The notes beneath the pieces are model-generated. The model saw nothing but the letters and a program-made list of their open reading frames with translations, ran no database searches and was not told where the DNA came from. Both the position numbers and the translations under genes were made by a program. Shown here in pieces: positions 12,074 to 25,500 of a DNA stretch of 64,000 nt. Source of the stretch: Triplophysa rosa (Eukaryota; Chordata; Actinopteri; Cypriniformes; Nemacheilidae). The DNA lies in assembly GCF_024868665.1 (NCBI RefSeq), contig NC_079896.1, positions 25,735,803-25,799,802 on the forward strand, written 5' to 3'. Numbering within the stretch: position 1 is the stretch's first letter; each line of letters starts with the position of its first letter.

Positions 12074-13431
12074 AATAAAATGTTTTTTTGGGGCGGGTCA
12101 AAACCATAAGTGAATGCGAAGAAAACACAGCAACATATACATGCACATATAAAAATCCACCTGAAGTACAAGACATTTTATTTATGTTATATTTAATATA
12201 AAATAGAGATCAGAAAATGATTTGAGATGTATTGTGTTATGATATTCATATGCAACTACTTTTAATAAAATGTTTAATAAAATGTTTTTTTAATAAAAAT
12301 CCTAACAAAACTGTACAGATAATTTTATTTTAACCTTGTTCTGAATTTATACCTTTGTCTTCTGTTTATATGCCTATGCTCTATTCATAATATCTACTTG
12401 TGTATTGCTGTTATAAACACTGTTTACTGGGTTTGTTTACCTGTGAATCTAAATAGCTCCTAAACGGTCTTTCATTGTTCCAAGAAATGAAAACAAATTT
12501 CTATTCTATTCTATTTATTGTAAAACAATCTGTGACACTGGAACCTCAAAAGTCACTGAGAGAAAATATTTAAACATTTAAAATCTGTCTGCCTCTCTTC
12601 TTCTTAAGACACGTGGTTTTTACGGCATGCATAACACATGAATTGTGTACTGTACGAGCAGAGCTATGCACTTGATCAAAGTTAACACAACCTTTAGAAG
12701 TATGAGATCATGTTACCTGATTTTTGGCAGTACTGGATTGCTGTGGTAAATGATGGACCAGCTCAGGTCCTCCGTGTCATATGACAGTTCAGTCCACATA
12801 CAGAGTCACTGTCATCATCAGCAGAAATCAGAGATGCAGACAGTAACCCAGCAAAAACATTCTGTTCCCAACAGCACTGCACTAACACTTCTGTTCTGTT
12901 CAAATAGATTGTCCACTTTCATAAATAAAAACACAACACATGTAGTTTGATCATGAGGTCACATAGCTTGATTAATTGCTTTTGAATAAAAAGGTCTTGC
13001 AATTGTGGAAAAATGCTTTCAGATTAAGATCAGGTTATCATTATAAAGCTAAAATGAGTTGTCTGTCTTTTTTAATGTAAACTGTTAAAATGTAGGTTGA
13101 ACCAGTCAGACACTAGCAGCTAAAATTTTGGTCTCCTAAAATAAGCCTCTGCGTTCCGAATTTTCCAAACACCCTCTAGTGGACAAATACAGAACTGCAA
13201 CAAATCCTTGGTGTGCTTTTGACATAACAGCACATGGTTTTTTACTGAAATGTTTCACTAGACCTACAGTAATGTTTGCTCACTGTGCAATTGCTTCTTT
13301 CAGCTGATATTTTAGTTACTGCGTCAAATCATGAAAATGAGAAAAATACATTTAATTTTAGTAATAAAAAGATGACACACAATATTACATTCAATACTAT
13401 GTAGACACTGCCACTGACTACAAAAATATCA
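12074..13431. other. Intergenic; nothing recognisable
   Basis: AT-rich DNA without a supported gene or bounded repeat. Confidence 0.5.
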
Positions 13432-13660
13432 GAATCAGAATCAGTAAGAGCTTTATTGCCAAGTGTGTTTGCACATACAAGGTATTTGTTTTGGTGACAG
13501 GAGCATCCAGTACACAGAAACAGCAACAACAGTACACAGAGACCATAACACAATAGAATACAGTACACAATGATTTAAATAAGGGCCTATGGGTATAAAA
13601 AATTAAGAAATACAATACAATAAACATAAGATAAAGAGCGTGTAAAGCTATGTGTGTATG
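13432..13660. repeat. Dispersed repeat (AGAGCTTTATTGCCAAGTGT type)
   Basis: AATCAGAATCAG followed by GAGCTTTATTGCCAAGTGTG and a CACATACAAGG block is a pattern I associate with 3' ends of fish retroelements. The minus-strand open frames across it are repeat shadows. Confidence 0.45.
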
Positions 13661-13992
13661 TAAATATGTACAAGTAAAAGTAAAAAAGTCCCATAGACGC
13701 TACAATATAATAAAACCGATTCTTTCTTAAAAATATTTTAACAATAAAAGGCTTGGGAAAAAACTCATTTTATAAATTAAAAAACTAAAAAGCTCTTCGT
13801 GAGATAGTGTTACATTATGTAAATCCTAAAAAATGTCAATTTTGTGCCGCCTGCGCCAAAGTTTATAAAAGTATTCATTAAAGTTTGTTTTTAATCTGTT
13901 ATTATCACTACAAAAAGCAGAACACAGCGACTAAACCACAAAGCACATAAATGAATCCTAAGTGTCCATTATGGAACATAAACAAACTCCAT

Positions 13993-14275
13993 CCCTGTTG
14001 AAAAAATCTGCATATGCTGGGTTAGGTATGTTTTGATGCTAGTTTAAGCTGGTGAGGAACCAGCACATGACCAGTTTAAACCAGCACATGACCATCTTAA
14101 ACCAGCACATGACCATCTTAAACCAGCACATGACCATCTTAAACCAGCACATGACCATCTTAAACCAGCACATGACCATCTTAAACCAGCACATGACCAT
14201 CTTAAACCAGCACATGACCAGCAAACCAGCATCAAAACATACCTAACCCAGCATATGCAGATTTTTTCAACAGGG
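13993..14275. mobile_element. Foldback element: 48-bp perfect inverted repeats around a 21-bp minisatellite
   Basis: The arms 13993-14040 and 14228-14275 are perfect 48-bp inverted copies (outer end CCCTGTTGAAAAAATCTGC). Between them a 21-bp unit (CCAGCACATGACCATCTTAA plus A) repeats about seven to eight times from about 14057 to 14219. Because 21 is a multiple of three, open frames appear on both strands; they are not genes. No clear target duplication was seen. Confidence 0.9.
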
Positions 14276-15406
14276 ACGGTTCCTCAACTGTGGTTCACAC
14301 AAGAGCTGTTTCTCAGAGCTCGACGGCAAAGCCACAAATCGTGTGAGAAACTGTTTTCAGCTGCCAAACCTTCAGGCTCATGAATCATCTCTGAAACATT
14401 AAAGGCCTCAATTAAACCGAGGAGGTTTGAAATCTTTGCTGTAACTTAATATTGTCATTTCCCAACTGAACCTTTTCACAGACTTGAATCTCACATCTGA
14501 CAAATGGTTTGGACATTATAGAAGGAAAACAAACTTCCAAGTCTGTCAGGAGGCTTTAAATGGACCGTTCAGAACCCGTTTCATTTGCTTTGACAGGTGA
14601 AAGGTTTTTGTTTTATGATCTTTTGTTCACAGCTAAACTACCCTCTTTTCTTGCCGTGGGCCAGCGCTAACAAAGTTTCTCCTGTAGTGTATTAATAAAC
14701 CTTATTCATTTTCAAGATATGATGTTCAGTAATCTCGTGATGTGTCGCTCACGTCATCTGAACACGAAGGCCTCCCGCTGTTCTAGACATCAAGAAAAGA
14801 TTCAAAGCAAGAGATTAATAGCAAACGACTATAATCAGGATCATTTGCAGGAAGACGAATGAAACGGGAGTTTTATTCACTCAGGAACATTACATTGGCA
14901 GACTTCAACAGTGAAATGGGAGAGGAGCTGTGGGAATATCAGTGGCTTGTTATGTCTCTAATACAAAGATGAATGATTTTGAACTGACCTATTATCATAT
15001 CATATATTCTGTGTTTCAGAAGAAAATATATGGGGTGACTGTTCTTTAGTTTTACAGTACACAAGAACTATTCTTGTCAGGCCACACCCTTTAAACGCCT
15101 TAAAGATCAAATGTGTTTGCATAAAGTATTTGCTTTGGCCCATTGCTGTTAAGTTTCAATAGCGTCGCTATATTGGTAAAGCAAAACTACCCTATAAACA
15201 AATCAAGAATACAGGCAGCTGTTTTTTCAGGAAGAAAAGCACAACAACATTGACATTTCTCAACTGTTTTTAATGCTTAAGCACGAGTTTTCAACTCCTT
15301 GCAACAAAAAGTAAACATAGATGGAATGTTTTTGTACTCCCTGCGATCAGCTGAGAAATGCATTTTTTTGTTTGTTTAATGCATATAAATAAAAATTGAA
15401 AGTAAT
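14276..15406. other. Intergenic; nothing recognisable
   Basis: No supported gene, RNA gene or bounded repeat. Confidence 0.5.
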
Positions 15407-15850
15407 TTATTTGATTGTACTTTTTGACACTGATAAACCACATATGTTTCACGTACACAGCACTTTTTCTGTATTAAAAAGTAAAACGGTAACGGGAATT
15501 CATCCCTGTCCTACAGGATGTTTCATTCTATTGGTAAAAAACAGGCCCTCTTTAAAACTAAACTAGTTTGGAAACTAGTAAACCAACGGGTCAGAAACCT
15601 TGTTAACCAAGAAAGAGCTAAAACGCGATAACACACTATACACAGTAATACACAATATAAACAGTAAAATACATTCAAAGCATCACAGTAACAACTGGTG
15701 AGAAAGGCTGTGGTCATAACCTCTTTCAGTAGTGTTTCAAAAGTTCTCATTAAAAAAATAAATCTGATCAAAGTAAAAAATGACACAAAAAAAGGTCAGT
15801 GTAGTGTCAATCCATAATAGCAAACGTTTGAAAAGAAAGAGCAAGAGCAT
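15407..15850 (-). other. wiz: Probable 3' UTR of wiz
   Basis: On the minus strand the wiz stop codon at 15851 is followed by non-coding DNA with an AATAAA signal at 15407-15412, giving a UTR of about 0.45 kb. Other signals further on cannot be excluded. Confidence 0.4.
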
Positions 15851-18800
15851 CTACACAGCCTGAGGACCAATAAGAAGCGGTGTTTCTGTGTGCGTGAGAG
15901 ACGGCTCTGAGGACTCTCTGCTTTGAGGCGACGAGGTTGAATTCTTTTTCAGTTTGAGGATGTGTTGCTGTAGATGCATGACCCAGTCCTCCTGTATGGA
16001 CAGAGGTCCCTGAAAGACCTCCTCACAGAACCTACCACATAAAACATGCAAAGATATTCTTCAAGTCAACATGAAACTTATTTCACTTGTGACATGTTCT
16101 ATAGTTCGGAGTGGACATTCAACAAGAAAAAATTTAATAATGGGATAATTTGACTATTCGTTTAGAATTCACCGAATTATGAAAATGGGGGTTTCAAGGG
16201 ATTCTTCACCCAAAAATGAAAATTCTGTCATCACCTTCGAGTTGTTCCAAATCTGTATAAATGTCTTTGTTCTGATGAACACAGAGAAAGATATTTGGAA
16301 GAATGCTTATAACCAGACAGATTTTGCCCCCCATTGACTCCCATAGTAGGAAATAATACTTAATATTTTTTTTTGTTCTGAATCTGATGAACACAAAAGA
16401 AGACATTTTGAAGAATGTTGGACAGCAAACAGTTCTGGGGCACTTTTGACTACCATTGTATTTTTTCCTACTATGGGAGTCAATGGGGGGGGGGGAATTT
16501 GGAACAACTCGAAGGTGATGACAGAATTTTCATTTTTGGGGGAAATATCCCTTTCACCAGTAAATATTTTGTGTCACAAACACATCAGGCACAATGTAAA
16601 ATGATCACACACCATTGTAGGATTATGACAACACATTTTTCTTTAAAATGACATGCAGTGATGAATGTTTACAAAAAACAACAGTGGGTTAATTGTCTTA
16701 TTTAAGGGCACGATACTGAATGTTGAATCGTTGGATTTGAACCTTCAATCTTACATTTAATAGCCCAGATCTCACGCTCACCTGCATTTTAGAGAGTATA
16801 TCTTCCCAACCAGCTTTACCAGGCTGGTCTCTGGTGGTCTGGGAACCAAAGATGGAATGTTTCCAGTTCGAGACGCCTTTGAAGATTCCTGCTCCTCTGA
16901 AATCTTCTCCTGGTGGGATGAATGCTTCGGAGGGCGCCGTTCACACCCTGAGACACGGTAAAAGAGATGCTTATTTACCTGCCGTGTATGTGATTATAAC
17001 GACAATTTTTATTTTCTATTTTTAAGAGATCCACCGATACGAAATTTCTTAACCGATATCGATAGACGATTATTCGGAGTGATATCTGCAATGCCGATTC
17101 TGAAGATTAAATTAATATTTCTTAACTTTCTGAATGTTATTAATTCATATAATGACTATTAATATTGAGCATCAAACTGATGGCAGGTAGGGTGAAAAAA
17201 TGCTTTTATCGACCAATACTCATTATTGCCGATACATCGGTGCATCTCTACTATTTTTATTTTATTTTACTTCCAAAATTAAATGAAATTATGTTTTTTT
17301 AACTCGTCGTGCCTTTCATGTTCAGGAACACAGCTTTCAATGGATACATGCACAGTATATAACCAAAAACGTATCATCTACCTCTAGGTGTACGAACGTT
17401 GAGTTCACTGTGAGCTGCAGGGCTCTGGAACAGTCCGGGTAGTGAACGTTCACCCGGCGCGGGTCGCTTTCTGTGCGAAGAGAAAGAGTGGCTCATCCCT
17501 GCTTTGACCTCCCTGGTCGGTTCTGGTCCTACGGTTGCTTTAGAAGGTGGAGATACCCAAGGGTGACCGGCCGAGACCTGAGCACCCGATGAAGCGTTGG
17601 GCGAACCCATACGGACAGACTCGCACTCTGAAGAACGGGGTTTTCTGGGGCCCTAGGATGAAAACGGTCGTTTTTCTTTCTTAAAGAAACGGTTCACCCA
17701 AAAAAAGCATATTTATGTCCTTCTGACGTTCTGACATGGACTCACCTTCTTAACAAAAGGAAGGTCACCCCGCAAGTAGCGTTCGTGAAGATCAGCCACC
17801 TTCTTCGGTTCGCTCTTCATCCAGGCCATCAGGGTCTCGATAGGAGATCCGAGGGTCTTCCATTCCACCCCCAGCTGCCTCAAGTGGGCTCTGGCATGGC
17901 TGGCGAGTGCCTTTCGATTCTCAAAATCAAATCCGCACAGATCACACGTGGCATCAAGGCCTGTGGTAGAGTGGAGAACAAAAGATATGACACAGGCTTA
18001 AATGTCCTCGGTGTTCAATGCTCGGAATATATATCGAACACGTACCATTCGTTGTGTTGTCCGAGGCCGCTTTGTCTTTTGTGACGTCCACAGGCGATGG
18101 AGTAATCGTGTGGGGCGAGGAGGCTGTTGTTTTCCACTGCACTGCCGCCACCGTGACCGATTCCGGTTTCACATCCGATGCCCGTTCGGTGCCCTCTCTC
18201 TGCATGAGCGTATACAGGGTGTCAATGGGCGACATCTTTTCGGACCACTTCACACCCAGCTGTCGTAAGTGAGCGCGTGCGTGACAGGAGAGGGCTTTGC
18301 GAGTGTCAAACATCTCACCACAGTATTCACAGCACACAAACTGCGCGGGGTCCTGCTTCTCAAGCTTAAGGGCTATGGAAATAAACAGCACGCATCGTGA
18401 AAAAAGAATCACTCAAGTATATCCACATGTTATGATAAATAAGTATGTTACATACGCGTTACGGAGTTTTTAACTGTGGTGGGAGGTGATAACGGAGACG
18501 TGGGCGTGCTCTGGGGTTTGGGAAACTGTACGGCAGAGATATCAACTTCCACTGGCTCATCTTTTGGTTTGGAGACCACAGTCTTACAGCCTTTCCTGGC
18601 TTTTGGAACTTTGTGAGGAGCAGGGGAAGATGAAGACTGGGGGCTGACTTTAGGGGATGAGGTGAGGAGGGGTACAGCGGTCAGTGCAGAGGGAGACGCA
18701 GGCGGAGACAGCGCGGTGGGCTCCAGGGGTTTGAGAGAACCGCCCCGCTGGACCATTACCTTGCGCAGAGTAGCTATGGGAGACCCGTGGACGGTCCACT

Positions 18801-20276
18801 CGGTGATGCCCATCTGACGCAGGTGAGAGCGGGCGTGACTGGCCAGGCACTGACTCCTCTTAAACGTTTCGTGACAGAACTCGCAGGAGAGATTTTTGGA
18901 TGATTGGCCTGGAACATAAAACATTTCAGAAAGAGCGCACGTCAGGACAGTTTTCTTGTGGATGATAAAAGTGGAATTCACAACAATACACATGTTTGGG
19001 AATGCAAAAAACGTTGGATTTTTGGATACTTCTCATCAGAAGGTGTAGATTTGCATATCGTTATATGAACTTCTCACCTCCAGAGTGTGATTTCAAATCT
19101 GTTTTTCCACCGACGGACAAGCTTGCTGCAGCATGCGGAGAGGAGATTTTCAGCTTTTTGGTTGGGGGAGGTGTCTGATGCATGGAAACCAGTGTATTAG
19201 GGGAAACAGGGGGATTTGGGGGGATGGAAAGTGAAGTGGAAGGGGCGGAAGAAGGTGAAGTACAATCTTCAAAGACGGACAACACCTCCAGCTGCCCGCC
19301 GCTGGCCTTTTCCTTGAATCCCGCAGTCTGAATGATTTTATGGAGGGTCTCTATGGGACCACATTTAGAGTCTAAAGCCACTCCAAACTGGCGCAGGTGT
19401 GCCCGGGCGTGACTGGAGAGGCCCTTGCGCGTCTCGTACCACGCTCCGCACAATTCACACACGTGTACATTGTCCCTTGCGGAGGAATTGATCATCGTCT
19501 CTGGTGAAAAAGCAAAACATCGTGTTTGCCATCTTATAAATGAGAAAATGCAAGAATAAAAACAAACACTAGTTACTCACTCAAATTAATTGGCGCATCT
19601 GTTTCCTGAGGAGCCCAGAGGGGTTTGGTTGAGGTCAGAGGGAGAGAGGTCGACGGACTGCCATCGCTGGACTCCACGGCGTTATGACCGGGCCGTACTT
19701 TAGATACAGCGGACACCGCGAGCCCCTTCGAAGAGACGTTATAAGGCTTCATTGCAGCAAAAGGTAACCGACCAGATTTTTTGACAGCGGTTGTCGAAGA
19801 TGAGGAAAGAGCGTATTTTTTCTTGACAAGGTTGGATATTTTAATCTTTAGTTTGGGCCCAGTGCCCTTTTTGAGTTTGGAGGGCTGTGCTTTGGGTTTT
19901 TTAACAGGGTTGGTGTGTTTTTGAAGCTTGGGTAGACTTCCACCTCTTTCTTTCATAAGCTGGAACAGGAGGTCTATGGGAGCTCCGCTGCTGTCAGACG
20001 CACCCACACCGAGCTGCCTCAGATGAGATCGGGCGTGACTGGAGAGACCCTTCCTCGTCCCGAAGCTGGTCCTGCACACCTCGCAGATATGGACACCTAC
20101 TGTAGAAATGTAAGAGAGAACTTCATATTCATATTCTCCAGTCATTTATAACAATGTTGTTAGAAAAGTTACTTACAATCAGATTCATGCACATCTTTAT
20201 TGGGGTCAGCGTCCAGACACTCTTTGGAAAGGGTGACACTGCTTTTCTTTGCGGTCTCTGGTGTCGCCATCTCCAT
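15851..20276 (-). CDS. wiz: WIZ, widely-interspaced zinc finger protein
   Basis: A nuclear chromatin protein; WIZ is known to join the G9a/GLP H3K9 methyltransferase complex and CtBP. Nine exons join in frame to 884 aa: 20177-20276, 19581-20099, 19078-19500, 18456-18908, 18046-18372, 17746-17960, 17382-17652, 16782-16947, 15851-16031. Fingers 1-5 sit near the start of exons 2-6, all of the form C-x2-C...RK.LSSHARxHLRQ, each followed by a GSPI/GAPI.TL helix-like module typical of WIZ. The last finger is split over exons 8-9 (LKCRFCEEVFQGP...HLQQH), the C-terminal GLP-binding finger in WIZ. Linkers are Ser/Pro/Lys-rich. The first ATG (MEMATPE, 20276) is used, but the frame stays open upstream in that exon, so a longer isoform may exist. 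Plus-strand open frames over these exons are shadows. Confidence 0.93.
16195..16557. mobile_element. Angel-like foldback MITE in wiz last intron
   Basis: Arms carry TTCACCCAAAAATGAAAATT at the left and its complement at the right, with a second inverted pair around CCTACTATGGGAGTCAATGG. Nearly identical to the copy at 34615-35048. No coding capacity. Confidence 0.75.
17024..17250. mobile_element. Non-autonomous hAT element in wiz intron
   Basis: Ends are AAGAGATCCACCG and CGGTGCATCTCTA (inverted, two mismatches), flanked by a perfect 8-bp duplication CTATTTTT at 17016-17023 and 17251-17258. The interior is rich in CCGAT-type motifs. It lies between wiz exons 7 and 8. Confidence 0.8.
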
Positions 20277-21126
20277 AGCTGGAGATGAAACTCTCTCCTC
20301 TGTTTAAAAACCAAAACATAACCCAGATATAATTGTATGTTATAATTTCTTGTAAAATATGAAACGTAACATGTTCGTTGATTTGAATTCATTTAAAAAA
20401 GTTATTTAGTAACCATGTCTCATTTGTAGTAATACCACGGTAACAACAAATTTACTATGGTCTCGCATAGTTTAACCATGCTGGTATAAATATGGTAATG
20501 CAAATGCCAAGCATTGGTTACTACAGTTTTACTTATAATGCAAATGACACTAAGTAACATCATTAATATGGTATTAGCCATTACTGTCACAAATCAAATA
20601 AAATGCAATTAAAGGGACAGAATTCAGGAAGATTCCAATCAAGAAACATTTCAAATAAATCCTGTACCAATTTATTGTGATTTTAAGGTAGTAATGATAA
20701 ATGTGGTACCTGTGATACTTTGGCGGGAAATATGGTAACCATGGTGAGTTTTTGTAAGCGAAATGTTTACATCATGTTATAGCGCTCAAGATGCGAATCC
20801 ACTCGCTCCCATCTCTCGTTTTAAGATTTCTGTACCTGCTTATTTATAAATGAATATATATACAAAAACCGCACTGGACTGGCTAAAGCTGTCTTGTACC
20901 GATCAACCAAAATCGCTTTAGATTTGGATCATATTTGTGTCAGTTTAATTGGATAACACAATGCACGCGCACAGGCAGCTAGCACGAGCTAAAGATCGAT
21001 CGTGCGCTGTGATGCGAATAAACGGGTTTTCTGGTCACTAAGGCCTCCGGAGAACCGGTCTGTGCTGCTGTATGCATATGGACATGTGAAAACAAAATGT
21101 AAGAAGCAGTAAATGGTCAAAATTAC

Positions 21127-21215
21127 CTCAAACTGGTAAGATTTCGCTGTCACAAAGGTTTACAGGAGGAAAGTCAGGCACCTCAATCGAAACCGAGCTG
21201 CACAAGGCAAAAGCA
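21127..21215 (-). other. wiz: Probable 5' UTR exon of wiz
   Basis: On the minus strand this locally GC-richer segment ends in CCAGTTTGAG followed by a GTAATT donor, facing the first coding exon. It has in-frame stops, so it would be non-coding. The 5' end is not determined. Confidence 0.35.
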
Positions 21216-21263
21216 TTCGATCCCTCAAAACACGTAGATCAGATGTTGACAATGACCTCCAGT

Positions 21264-21734
21264 GTTTGTAAAGATAAGTCTGAAACAATTGTACATTTAT
21301 TTTTCAGTTGCTCTTATATTAAAATGTTTTGGTTTAGGATCTCTTTGTTGATTTTTAAGACGTTTTATAAGTTTATTAATATAACTGACAAAATGGTCTT
21401 GTTTTTGTATTGTGATACTGGTTCTTTGGAAATAGATAATATTCTTAAAATTCTCATTCTACTTGGAAAATACCATATACATAAAGGAAACTTTTTGTCA
21501 ATTGTACCAAATGGTAGATTGTTTTCCACAAGATATAAAGATTTTTTATGATTATTTAATATTATTACGAAACAATAGCAAAGCTGTTAAGACATCTCGG
21601 CTACTGGAAAAAATTATATAGATGTATAACTGATGTGTTTTTTTGTTGTTGTTTTGGTTATTTGCATTGTACAATTTTGTACTATTACATATTGTAATTT
21701 ACCCTATTGATGAATATAAAACAAAAATAAAAAG
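21264..21734 (+). mobile_element. 5'-truncated LINE (L1-like ORF2 end)
   Basis: The open frame to 21551 encodes a reverse-transcriptase-associated C-terminus: SETIVHLFFSCSYIKMFW, and later LLGKYHIHKGNF, both typical of fish L1-like elements. The element ends in an A-rich stretch near 21715-21734. A 12-bp duplication with one mismatch, GACCTCCAGTGT at about 21254 and GACCTCCAATGT at about 21735, brackets it. Truncated at the 5' end, so dead. Confidence 0.75.
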
Positions 21735-21746
21735 ACCTCCAATGTG

Positions 21747-22311
21747 TGTTCGAAATTTTAATTAATGCTCATAATGAAAACAAACATCTAGATCTATAAA
21801 TGTGACATTTAACAAAATTAGATTTATTACAAAAATGTAATTTGTTTTAGACTGATAATAATCAACAAAGCCCATTATAACATTACATTTTTAAACATTG
21901 AACATTAAGCCTACTAATGAAAGGTTTTGTTTCAAAAATGTTCAATGAAGTAACCCTAAAAACTTGATAATATTTATGTAATATTTGGAAGGAAAATATT
22001 TGGAAAATTATATTTAATGTGATACTATATAATACAGACAACCTCTTAAGTATGATCTTTTCTAAATGGTGCTTTTATTACAGAGAAGCCGGTAGTGTTT
22101 TATCGTGTTGAAGGAACAAGTCAAAAATATTTTTTGTACTACATGCTGTCAATAGTTTACCTTCTATTAAAAGTGTGATAATTTTACTGAATTTTTAGAA
22201 ATGAATTATTTTAACAAGTTGTGTCTATTCCTTTGAGCTGGCTGATTTGTTTATGAACCGATGTGACCCCTTTTGACAAAAATAAAACAGCTTGGTTGGA
22301 TAAATGCACAT
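21747..22311. other. Between wiz and rasal3; nothing recognisable
   Basis: AT-rich spacer between the LINE and the rasal3 3' end, with no supported feature. Confidence 0.5.
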
Positions 22312-22576
22312 TTTATTGGCTTTATCTACAAATCACAGTCTGTAAGGAAATGAAATGAAAAATATTGTCTAAGTATTAAAAAAAAAAAAAAGATTAATGA
22401 TGTCAAACATGAGCTTTGCGACATATCAATAAGAAATGGTTGTATTGTTTTCAATTTTGTATGAATGTTATTGACACTACAGTCTATTGTTGTAGTCATA
22501 TTGACTGTAGATTTGGTTAAACATTGTAAAAGCATTGTAAAAGCGGCACTGTAGCGAGTTTACATCCAGTCTTGCA
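22312..22576 (-). other. rasal3: Probable 3' UTR of rasal3
   Basis: The rasal3 stop at 22577 is followed on the minus strand by about 0.26 kb and then an AATAAA signal at 22312-22317. Confidence 0.5.
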
Positions 22577-25500
22577 TCAGGTGTTGATGTAAGTCGTTCT
22601 TATGCCATCAGCGTTGACTGAATAGAGCTGGTGCACATCTTTCAACAATCCGGCGAGCTGCTCCTCCTGTTTTCACACACACAAATACAAGTGTTAACAC
22701 ATACAAGCCCATCAAATGTGCATTTACAATCAGGCCTAGGTGAAACCATATGACTTACCACAACATTCAGCCGATCAACCGCAGCCATGGCGACATTAAG
22801 CTTTCGTTCATCTTCATCTCTCTCCTCCTCTATGACACCCAGCCTACATACATACAATCTCATCAACGCACAGTATTGATCATATTTTACGGATGTTTGT
22901 ATATACACATCATTCTCTTAATGTTGCATACTGCTGACCTGAAGACTGCGCTCGCCAGTTGCTCTTCACGGATGGCTAACAGGTTCCGCAGCTCCTGAAG
23001 TTCTGCCTGTAGCTGTGCGTTCTGGTTCTGGCTCATCGCAATGAAATCCTCTAACCGCTTTTCTGCCTCCAACTCGCGGTCCGTCACCTGTTCTACGCCC
23101 TGACGCAGCTGGGCCAAGTCTTGTGCGTGCTACGGGATACCAAAAAATGAAAGGGATAATTCATCCAAAAATGCATCATTTATACACCCTCATGTCATTC
23201 CAACCTGATATAGATATTTTGAAGAACGTTAGCAACCAAACAACACTGAACCCCATTGACTTCCATTGTGTGGACACAAGAAATTATTTTCTTTTTTTCT
23301 TTTAAATGACATTGAACTCACCTTATCAATGCTTATCTGCTCTTCCTCTTGACCCGTCGTTTGAAGATGCTCTTTCTGTTCCTCTTTCTCTATCCAGGGT
23401 ACCGGTTTTGGCCGCGGTTTGGGCTTCATGTTCTATGGACACAACCGATAAAATACTCAAATGTAAATACCAATAACACTAATACAAAGATTTAAATCAA
23501 ATATTTATCCCTGAAACCGAATCCGACATGTGTCATTTGCGTACTCACATCGGGTGATGAAATTGCCAAAACATGTTCTTGATCTTTGCTGAAGTCCTGT
23601 GCTTGCAGCTCTTCATTGCTCGCCTGTCTCTTTATCATCCGATTGTGGTTACGTCTGTCGGGGACGCTCAAAGCCCGTTTCACCGGGTTCCTCTGACGTC
23701 CTTTGCCTTGGCTGGGCTTTGTGTCTACTGGAAGCTGTTGCATGGAGTTATGTAAGGGACTGTACTTGGCCAGGTCCCTCGGTGGTACATACGTTGGCTT
23801 TGGTGCTCCATAGGCACTGTTTCAGCAAGAAGAGAGACAAAGATGAGAAGTAAATCAGAATTTGTAAAAGGAAATAATTGCTTCTCTTGAGACTTTATTT
23901 TGTTGCATTTAAATTGTAACTCAAACTCACCTGCTAACAGGGATCCGTTGAGCATCTTGGCCGAGGAATTCTGTGATCTTGTTCAGGATCGAAGGCAAGT
24001 GATGCAGGTTGTCTATCGTGTCCTACAGACGGTGTATTTTTAGGCCCACGAGTGCATTAGGATTCAATTTTGGAGAAAACATCAGAAATCTCATAATGAG
24101 AGATGAAAGCGAAGGACGGAAAAAAATCTGTTACCTGTTTCATGGGACAGATAATATCCACCAGTAGACTGTGAAGGACCGCTAGGCGAAGGGGCAGGTC
24201 GACATAGCCGTCAAATCGAGCCATGGCTATTTCGCTTTCTGGATCAGACACCCTCTGTAAGAATCCCCGCATGGGCTCCCAGTGTTGTTCTAGAAACTCA
24301 TTCATGAAGAACATGTATTCTTCTTTTTCGCCAAACCTGTAATAATACAAGCCTGTGTGTTTATGACGAACAAAACATCTCATTGTGACCAAGTAAGATG
24401 TACGTGCACGGGAATGTAAGAATACTGAAGGACACGAAACAGTTAAAGAGCAGACTTACAAAGTAAAGTTGCCAAGGTTCTGGATGACTTTGGCTGTCAG
24501 AGTGAGAGTGCGGAGGGTGTTCGTCTCCGGGTAGGCCTGGGTGAGGCCGAAGAGCGATGGACTGAGGATGGCTGGGCACAGGAATCGAAGAAACAGAGAC
24601 GATGATACGAGACGGTGTCCGATGTCCGCTTGACCCCGCTCCTCACAATTCGATACCCAGCTGGAGAAAATCTCATTCAGCTCTGCCGGGAATGAACTGT
24701 TCATAGAGAGGAAGCTATTAATCGTTTCAAAATCATTTTCAAGTGTGCACATGATAGCATTGATTTTGCTCGATAAAATCTTAAATCTAGTTTTTCATTT
24801 ACATGCAGTATAGACGGTTTCATCTGACGCACGCGTCTGCCTCGACGTTCCGGTCTGTGTTTGGTTATAATAGAATTTTTTTTATGTTTACATTAATTTT
24901 TATATTTTATTGTATTAAATTACATAGAAACTACTCAACAGTTATTGATCTTTGCGAGGCCGACCACAAGTTAAGTTTGAGCCACATAACATTCGTTTAT
25001 GTTGTTGCCGCTGAAACCGACTATATTACAGCAGTTCACCCAAAAATGAACATTTTTAAGCATTTACTCACTCTTAGATTGTTCCAAACCTGTATAAATG
25101 TCTTCGTTCTGCTAAACACAAAGGAAGATATTTGAAAGAATGTCAGTAACCAAACAGATCTCATCCCCTATTGACTCCCATAGTATTTATTTCCCTACTA
25201 TGGCAGTAAATGGGGGATGAGATCTGTTTGGCAACTGACATTTTTACAGGTTTGGAACAATCTGAGGGTGTGTAAATGGTGACAGAATTTTTATTTTTGG
25301 GTGAACTATCTCTTTAATTCTTGAAAAAATGAAAGGATGCATTAAGGACGAGTTAAATTGTCATTTCTGTCATAATTGTCTCACTCTTGCTTTAGACCTG
25401 TACTGTATTACTTGCTTTTTTTATGCACCTGTTTTTTTAATTCCTTAAAAACATCACCCAATATCGTGGGCAAAAATGCCTGTACAATCTGAAACCTGAT

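Noticed and set aside
14057..14219. CRISPR-like array of regular repeats
   Set aside because: The units are contiguous with no unique spacers, the host is a vertebrate, and the array lies inside a foldback element.
14039..14246. Overlapping open frames with heptapeptide repeats on both strands
   Set aside because: They come from the 21-bp minisatellite, whose unit is a multiple of three; no start context, no splice sites and no family.
18002..18272. Plus-strand open frames opposite wiz exon 5
   Set aside because: Mirror frames of the zinc-finger exon; the minus strand has the conserved C2H2 pattern and matching splice phases.
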